NCBI RefSeq assembly: GCF_030867095.1
Contig: NC_081828.1
Coordinates: 51,623,434-51,687,433, forward strand
Length of the DNA: 64,000 bases
Source: Alligator mississippiensis
Taxonomy: Eukaryota > Chordata > Crocodylia > Alligatoridae
Direction: 5' to 3'
Below, piece after piece: positions 58,660-64,000 of this stretch. Both the position numbers and the translations under genes were made by a program. Positions within the stretch are counted from its first letter, which is position 1; every line of letters begins with the position of its first letter. A model generated the notes under the pieces. That model saw only the letters and a list, made by a program, of their open reading frames with translations. It searched no databases and was not told where the DNA came from.

Positions 58660-58958
58660 TTGGATAATGTTGAAGCCTCTGAACCTCTTGATGAAGGGGA
58701 ATCTTGCAGAGAAATTTGCCTGGGCCCCTGGGTTGAATCTAGACCTGCGTGTGGCAGTGGGGCTAACAACTGTGTCAACTTGGGGAGCTGCAGAGATTAA
58801 TGCAGCCATTGCTTGCTCCTTTGCCAATATAACTTGACCCCAAAGTGGCTCCGTAAGCTGGATTTTGGTGGCAAGCCCCATCCCCTGTATTTCTGGCCTC
58901 AACAATAGCTGCTCTGTGGATTGGATTTAGCCTGCAGGTTGTACCTTTGACATCCCTG
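58660..58958 (-). mobile_element. hAT-like element of the CAGGGRTGTCAAA family
   Basis: The right end at 58958, read inverted, is CAGGGATGTCAAAGGTACAA then CCTGCAGGCTAAATCC, the known CAGGGGTGTCAAACTC...GGCCGGATCC hAT terminus. The left boundary is approximate. Confidence 0.55.
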
Positions 58959-59339
58959 TGTAAATGGAAAGACTGAATTCTCAGCTATCATTAGGAGCAA
59001 TCATTTATTGAAATTATTAACAACGATCCCTGAAGTAGCCAATTCACATCCATTCTGTATAGCGACTTAGCTGGCATACTTATACTTTCTTTTTACTGTG
59101 TGTCTACAGAAAGGGAGATATAAAATTTTAGGGATGTAAACAAGATTCTGGGTTTAAATACTAAGGCAGTCTAACACTTTTTTAGTGATAGATATGTCCT
59201 GCTAGTGTTCAGATGGTTGTTTTTGTCTGTGTTGTATACTCAGTTCTATGAACTTTAGTTCTCGTAGAGTGAATCAAATACTGTTTTGGGATAATTCAGA
59301 TAGTGTCTCAACATACTGAATCTGCTTTAGGTTGTAAGA

Positions 59340-59688
59340 TTTACTGTATTTACCTGGCAAGGGGGATAAGTGGTGGGGAAAGCAGTGGTACAGGGGTAGG
59401 TTCCCTGTCCTCTGTCCCTTGCCCCCTGTTCTTCCTCATCATGTGCCTTCCCAAGCCACCGCTTACCTGTGTGGTTGCTTTGGCTCTGACTCTGGCATGA
59501 ATTACACAAGAGCCTGTACCTTATTCCACGGTGAGTGGCAGTGGCAGGAGCTCTGACCCAGGGGAGCTAGCAGCTGGCAGTGACTCAGTCTGGTACTCAA
59601 ATCAAAGATAAAGCTCCCCTCCTTCCCCCCTCACATTAAATAGTTGGAAAAAAACTACATCTTGGATTTGAGTAAATATAGCACTTTA
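59340..59688. mobile_element. Copy of the TACTGTATTTAC TIR family with foreign interior
   Basis: Left end TTACTGTATTTACCTGGCAA; inverted right end GCTATATTTACTCAAATCCA then AGATG. It is longer (349 bp) than the palindromic copies and has a G/C-rich interior. Confidence 0.5.
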
Positions 59689-60239
59689 AAATGCCTACTG
59701 TATCATTCTGCTGAACAAAACTTTCAGATACTTTTTGCTAAAACTGCATCACATGTAAAACAACTTTATTTTGATATACTTTGCTTTGGTGTGGTACCAT
59801 TTATATGCTCCCAAGGAAGTATAATGTAGAAGAATAAAGTCCCTCTAAATATTATTCTTTGAACCATTAAATGTTAATGTACAGAGCAAAACTGCCCTAC
59901 ATTCTCTACCCCTTTTTTAATACCATCCCACTTTTTCTTTCCTCTTGCCTCGTTATCTGTATTATAAGCCCTTTTTCCCCTTTGTATCAATTTTATTTCC
60001 ACAAATTGGGGGGTGGGAATGGTTCTCCAGTTCTTGAGAGAACTTGCTGGTAAAGTTGCATCTGTTCTTTTCTTCCATCTTTCTCTTTTCTGTCTCAGTT
60101 TTTATAATCTCCTCCCCCCTTTTTTATTTGTATTCTCTTTCTTCATCTTTTTTTTCCTTTTTATCACTTTCTGTGCATCTCTGTGCCTTTTCTTTCTCCC
60201 ATTTTTTGTTTCTCTCAATATCTTATGGAGGGCTGGGGG

Positions 60240-61776
60240 TAGAGGTGCACCGATATATTGGTCTGTTTTGGATCGGCACCGATAGAAGGAGAATTGATAT
60301 CATCAGCAATCGGCTGTTTTTGGCCAGTATAGCCAGTAATGTCACTGATAAAAGCTGTGTGCATGCGCGTGGTCAGGAATGCATCTTGGCAGCTTGGAGA
60401 GCAGTGTCTGGCCGGTACGTTTGTAGGGGGGGAAAGCAGTGTGGGGTGGGGGGGAGCAGATTGAGGCCCCCACAGTAGGGGAAGGAATGGGGCTGGGGCA
60501 GAGGCAGGCACTGCCCGGCTGGGATGCAGCCACGGACGGCTTGTCTAGGGAGTGTGTGTGGGGGGGGGCACACCGCCAGGGGAGGCATAGGGAGTATGTG
60601 ACTCCTGGATTTGTGCATGGGGTGAGGGTGGGCTGCCCACTGTGGGCTTGGGGCTAGGGGCTGCACTGGCCTCTTCCTGGTGTGGGGGGGCTGTGCTTGG
60701 GACAGGGTGAGTGGTGGGGCTACAGGATGGGCTACAGCCACCTCAAAATTCACTATAGCCACTCGCAGCCCACGTGGGGCTGTCCGGAGCAGGCACAGGC
60801 AGCCTCAGGTGGGCTGCAAGCAGCTGCCGCGTAGGGACCCGGGCACGGGGTGGGCAAGGGGCTGCTTCTCTTCCTCCTCCCCCCCCGGTGCACTCAGCAC
60901 CAGCTTGTAACCCAGCCCCATGCAGCTCCTGGCTTGCCCGTTGGGGCTGTGCATGGCAACAGCAGCTGTGGCCCCCCCACTTGCCGCTCTGGGCAGTGTT
61001 TGCCACTGCTGCGCTCTGGGCTGCCCAGTGCACGAGTTCAGGGCGAGCAGCAGCTAACATTACCCAGCGTGGCAAGCAGGGGGACCACAGCTGCTGCCGC
61101 CATGCACAGCTCCGATGGGTGAGCCTGGAGCTGGTGCGGGACCCTGGCTGGCAGCAGGGGCGGGTTACAAGCTGGTGCTGAGTATGAGGGAAAAGTGGCC
61201 CCTCGCCCGCCCTGTGGCCAGTGCTCTGCGGTGCAGCTGGTCGCAGCCCACCTGGGGCTGCCTGTGCCTGCTCAGGACAGCCCCACATGGGCTGCGACCA
61301 GCTGCAGCACGGAGCGTGGGCCATGGGGCAGGCGAGGGGCCACTTTTCCCTGCACTTCGCGCTAGCTCCTTCCCTGCCGGTGAGCAGGGGGTCAGGGCTG
61401 TGTGCTGCCCCCACCTGTACCATGTGGCTGGGGGGCACTGGGAGCCAGCAGGAGCATGGGGCCTGCACCGGTGTCCCAGGGCCAGTGCCAGCAGGGCCCA
61501 GAGCAGGGTGGCAGGAGCACAGGGTCCCAGCCAGCAGGGGCTCCTATGGAGCCGGGCCAGCTCCCCCCTCTCCCTGCTGGTGCAGCCCAACCCAGCTCCA
61601 CAGACCCCTGCCAGCCTGTGCCGCGCTTTGGGCCCCACTGGTGCTGGCCTTGGGACATTGGTCCCAAGACATTGGTCCCAAGATGGTGACCAGGAGGCGG
61701 GGCTACCCATGCGGCCCTCGACAGCCTGCCAAAACTGGGTAAGCGGCCTTCCGCCTGAAATAATTGCCCACCCCTG
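60240..61776. mobile_element. Composite hAT region with GC-rich hairpins
   Basis: A left end TAGAGGTGCACCGATATATT at 60240 belongs to the TAGAGGTGCA family (as at 32747). The matching right end is missing. A right end of the other family (inverse of CAGGGGTGGGCAATTATTTC) closes the region at 61776. Between them lies 1.3 kb of GC-rich sequence with an inverted repeat (61188-61260 against 61278-61350) and a third related copy at about 60770-60930. A GGCCGGTACGTTTGTAGG module sits at 60409. Probably one element inserted into another, then partly lost. Confidence 0.6.
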
Positions 61777-62251
61777 CTATAGCAGGATCTCGTTTACAAA
61801 GAAGTGAGCATTTCTGTTCTTGTCCAGCTTCTTGTGGTTGGCCAGTAACTTCTCTGCTGAGCTGCTTCTCTCTTGTGATTAGTATCAGATTCAGCATATA
61901 GGCAGTGGTGCTGCTTGCTGGTGGCCAGTAGTCATCATAGGCAGTCACATGGTTTCCAAACAGGAGGTGAGTTTTGTTTGGACATCCGGGTATGCACCCC
62001 GTAATTTAGTCTCATTTTCTGTGATTAGTCCTCACCTTGGAAAACTTACCTGACACCTGCTAGTCTGAAAAAGGTGAGTTTCTGGTACAAAAACTGTGTA
62101 AAGCTGCTGGATAACTTTCCCATCATTTGCCATCTCGTATTTTCCTTGATGGGCAATATATTTAAGTATCTTCTCTCTTCTTTTTGTTGGAACTAAACAG
62201 TGGTGGCACTTATTTCCATAGTTCAGGCTCTGAAAAGTTCAGACTCTAAAA

Positions 62252-62420
62252 CAGGGGTGGGCAATTATTTTGGGCAGAGGGCCACTTACTGAGTTTTGGC
62301 AAGCCATTGAGGGCTGCATGACAGGCAGCCCAGGACAGATTAATATTAATTTTCTAAATTTTTTAGGGGCCCCGTGGCCTGGATAGAATGGCCTGGAGGG
62401 CTGCATTTTGCCCGCCCCTG
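62252..62420. mobile_element. 169-bp hAT miniature element with perfect target duplication
   Basis: Left end CAGGGGTGGGCAATTATTTT, inverted right end CAGGGGCGGGCAAAATGCAG. It is flanked by CTCTAAAA on both sides (62244-62251 and 62421-62428), a perfect 8-bp duplication. It is the best-preserved hAT copy in the window and belongs to the same family as 42438-42584. Confidence 0.95.
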
Positions 62421-62460
62421 CTCTAAAATGAGACAGGTCATTTTAGAGCAGGGGTGGGCA
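62410..62460. repeat. Inverted duplication of a hAT end and its target site
   Basis: CCCGCCCCTGCTCTAAAATG at 62411-62430 is repeated in inverted form as CATTTTAGAGCAGGGGTGGG at 62439-62458 with an 8-bp spacer. The second copy has no element behind it. Confidence 0.85.
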
Positions 62461-63900
62461 AATGAGACAAGGTTTTGTAGATCTTATTTTTGTCATTAGA
62501 TTTTTTTTACATATTTTGCATACATTAGGGGTGTCTTCTTTTTTGTGTGCTTTGTTCAACCATGAAAAAGCTAATAATGTTCTACACTTTTATCTTGGAT
62601 ACCACTAACTGTGGATATCTGTGGAACTGTCTTCTACTGTACCTGATTTAAGCAGTTTCCCAAGTGGCCTTAAATATTCTTATTACCAATAAGGATATTC
62701 TTAAGTTACATTAAATATTAATAGAGGTTTAGAATGCCTATAGCTTTTTCTGATAAATGTCCTTATTAAGTTTTATAAATTTGATGTCTGATTTTAATAA
62801 TTAAAATGACACATTGTACTGGTAACATAATAACTGCTTGTGGCAAGGAGACACCTTCCCACCTAATTAGCCTGCAAGACCAGCTTGATTTTTTTTTTTT
62901 TTTCAGGAGGATTTCAGATGTGTATTCCTATGCTTACAGATCATTGCAAAAATTGATATCAATTTGCAGAACTCTTGCAAAAAAATTGATATTTATATTC
63001 AAATCCTTTATCAAATGCCCACAGAGCTAGGAAAGTAAGTTTTTATCATTTTGTGTGGGCATGCATATGTTGGGGATTTCCTTATATATCTGTTCGCGTG
63101 TGCATTTGGTGGCATACATTTTCTCTTGTATACCTGTACTGAAAATGAGGCCTGATTTTACAAGTAAAATTCTATCATAATTAATGTCTAGAAAATAAAT
63201 TGACAGAGATCATTTAGTTGTACATAAAGAAATTTCTATTGCTTTTCCTAAGAAGTCTTTTCAGAACTTTATTTTTAGAATCCCTATTGTCCTGATAGTA
63301 TTCTGGAATTTTGACATGTATGCACATCGGCACAGTATTTGTTTAAAGTTTTTAGTGTGTCAAGTTGTTCTATAAAATATTTCCTAATCTTTGTTCATGT
63401 CAAATATTAGTATTCAGTTGATGTTTTCCTGCATGGTAAGTCTTAAAGTGGACATAACATCTGTATTTTAGCTTGCAGGCACATACATGCAGCATTATAC
63501 TTCTGCTCTGGCTGTCTGCTTCATTTGAGCAGGCAGGGTATTGATATACAGATCTTGCTTTTGTAGGGTTAGGTCCTCTGCTTATGGTGAGTTGAAACAA
63601 CGGAAAATTTGTCATGATGCTCATTCCCATAAACCAAAGGAGCCCATCAGTATCACTGTTGACAGCTTGAAAATCATTATGTGTTGTGAAGGTTAATTTT
63701 TAAATTTGAAATAATGCATTGGTGACTTCCTGGATCCATAGACATCTTCAGTGTCCCTGATTCCAGGATGCCTTTCTCAGACAGCAGTAACATGAGATTA
63801 ATGCAACTATTTAGTTGCATTGCTCTTCAGATCTTCATAAGCAGGAGCAAAACCGACGAGAACAGCATACCAAAAGGCAGAGGACACTGGTGTTATAGAG
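62461..63900. other. Presumed CEP350 intron 1
   Basis: AT-rich. A pyrimidine tract with CAG at 62888-62905 looks like an acceptor, but the following sequence has no supporting donor or recognisable CEP350 residues. Nothing else seen. Confidence 0.45.
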
Positions 63901-64000
63901 CAGAGTTTCTCAACCGGTGGATCGCAAGACTATTTGAAAGGGTTGCAAACAGGTCCCCAGAAAAACCTGTGAAAGCACAGGTTTCCCCTTGCAGGCTGGC
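63901..64000. mobile_element. hAT-like element, left end only
   Basis: Starts CAGAGTTTCTCAACCGGTGG then ATCGC, the Charlie/SPIN-type CAGNGGTTCTCAACCTGTGGGTCGC terminus, preceded by TTATAGAG as the probable left half of the target duplication. It runs off the window. Confidence 0.65.

Noticed and set aside
61115-61807. 230-codon plus-strand frame and 181-241-codon minus-strand frames
   Set aside because: Same reason: GC-rich inverted repeats produce open frames on both strands; no recognisable protein.
52563-64000. First coding exon of CEP350
   Set aside because: No segment resembling the conserved N terminus was seen. It is probably beyond the window; the acceptor-like tract at 62888-62905 has no supporting frame.
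1-64000. Retroviral, LTR or Polinton copies
   Set aside because: No gag, protease, integrase, envelope, capsid or paired LTR signal was recognised; all reverse-transcriptase signals belong to CR1.
1-64000. tRNA genes, CRISPR arrays or bacterial-type operons
   Set aside because: No cloverleaf-type box A/B pair or spaced repeat array was seen, and the sequence is vertebrate nuclear DNA.

Overview
The window is vertebrate nuclear DNA and looks crocodilian. It has large introns, three CpG-rich promoter regions, CR1 LINEs whose 3' ends carry the 'gaggtcccttccagc...tctatgaa' signature common in reptiles, many hAT-type miniature transposons, and a short retroposon with a U2-snRNA-derived head (SINEU type, a class reported from crocodilians). 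The gene order TOR1AIP2(-)/TOR1AIP1(+)/CpG island matches the conserved amniote block TOR1AIP2-TOR1AIP1-CEP350.

Layout. Positions 1-13.2 kb hold TOR1AIP2 (LULL1) on the minus strand. I could assemble a complete reading frame of five coding exons (483 codons), with a likely non-coding first exon near 13.0-13.2 kb beside a ZNF143-type promoter motif. Positions 13.3-18.3 kb are the divergent intergenic spacer, filled by an RLE-type (R2-like) LINE remnant and a 2.3-kb hAT-like element. Positions 18.3-39.95 kb hold TOR1AIP1 (LAP1) on the plus strand. Its CpG-island first exon, seven small internal exons (plus one candidate) and terminal exon form an open frame of 455 codons, or 471 with the candidate exon. 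Positions 40-52.2 kb are intergenic and rich in repeats, with three CR1 copies, one carrying a nested hAT element. At 52.2-52.7 kb a second strong CpG island with a splice donor is the presumed CEP350 promoter and first exon. From there to 64 kb the sequence reads as intron 1 with more hAT-type insertions; I found no CEP350 coding exon.

How the genes work together. LAP1 (inner nuclear membrane) and LULL1 (ER) are paralogous type II membrane proteins. Their lumenal domains are AAA+-like but lack nucleotide binding, and they activate Torsin ATPases by donating an arginine finger. Both genes here keep the WSRI arginine-finger motif and one transmembrane segment at the start of the last exon. Every intron that interrupts either reading frame is phase 1, so all internal exons are symmetric. 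That fits an origin by gene duplication and a nucleoplasmic/cytoplasmic half built from exons that can be gained, lost or skipped without breaking frame.

The less ordinary signals are the SINEU copy with a 14-bp target duplication, a consensus 5' splice site repeated inside several hAT-derived elements on both strands, GC-rich hairpins inside three hAT-like inserts, an inverted end duplication next to a 169-bp hAT copy, and a CR1 copy with its 5' part present but its 3' end missing. I saw no retrovirus, LTR element, Polinton, tRNA gene or CRISPR array.
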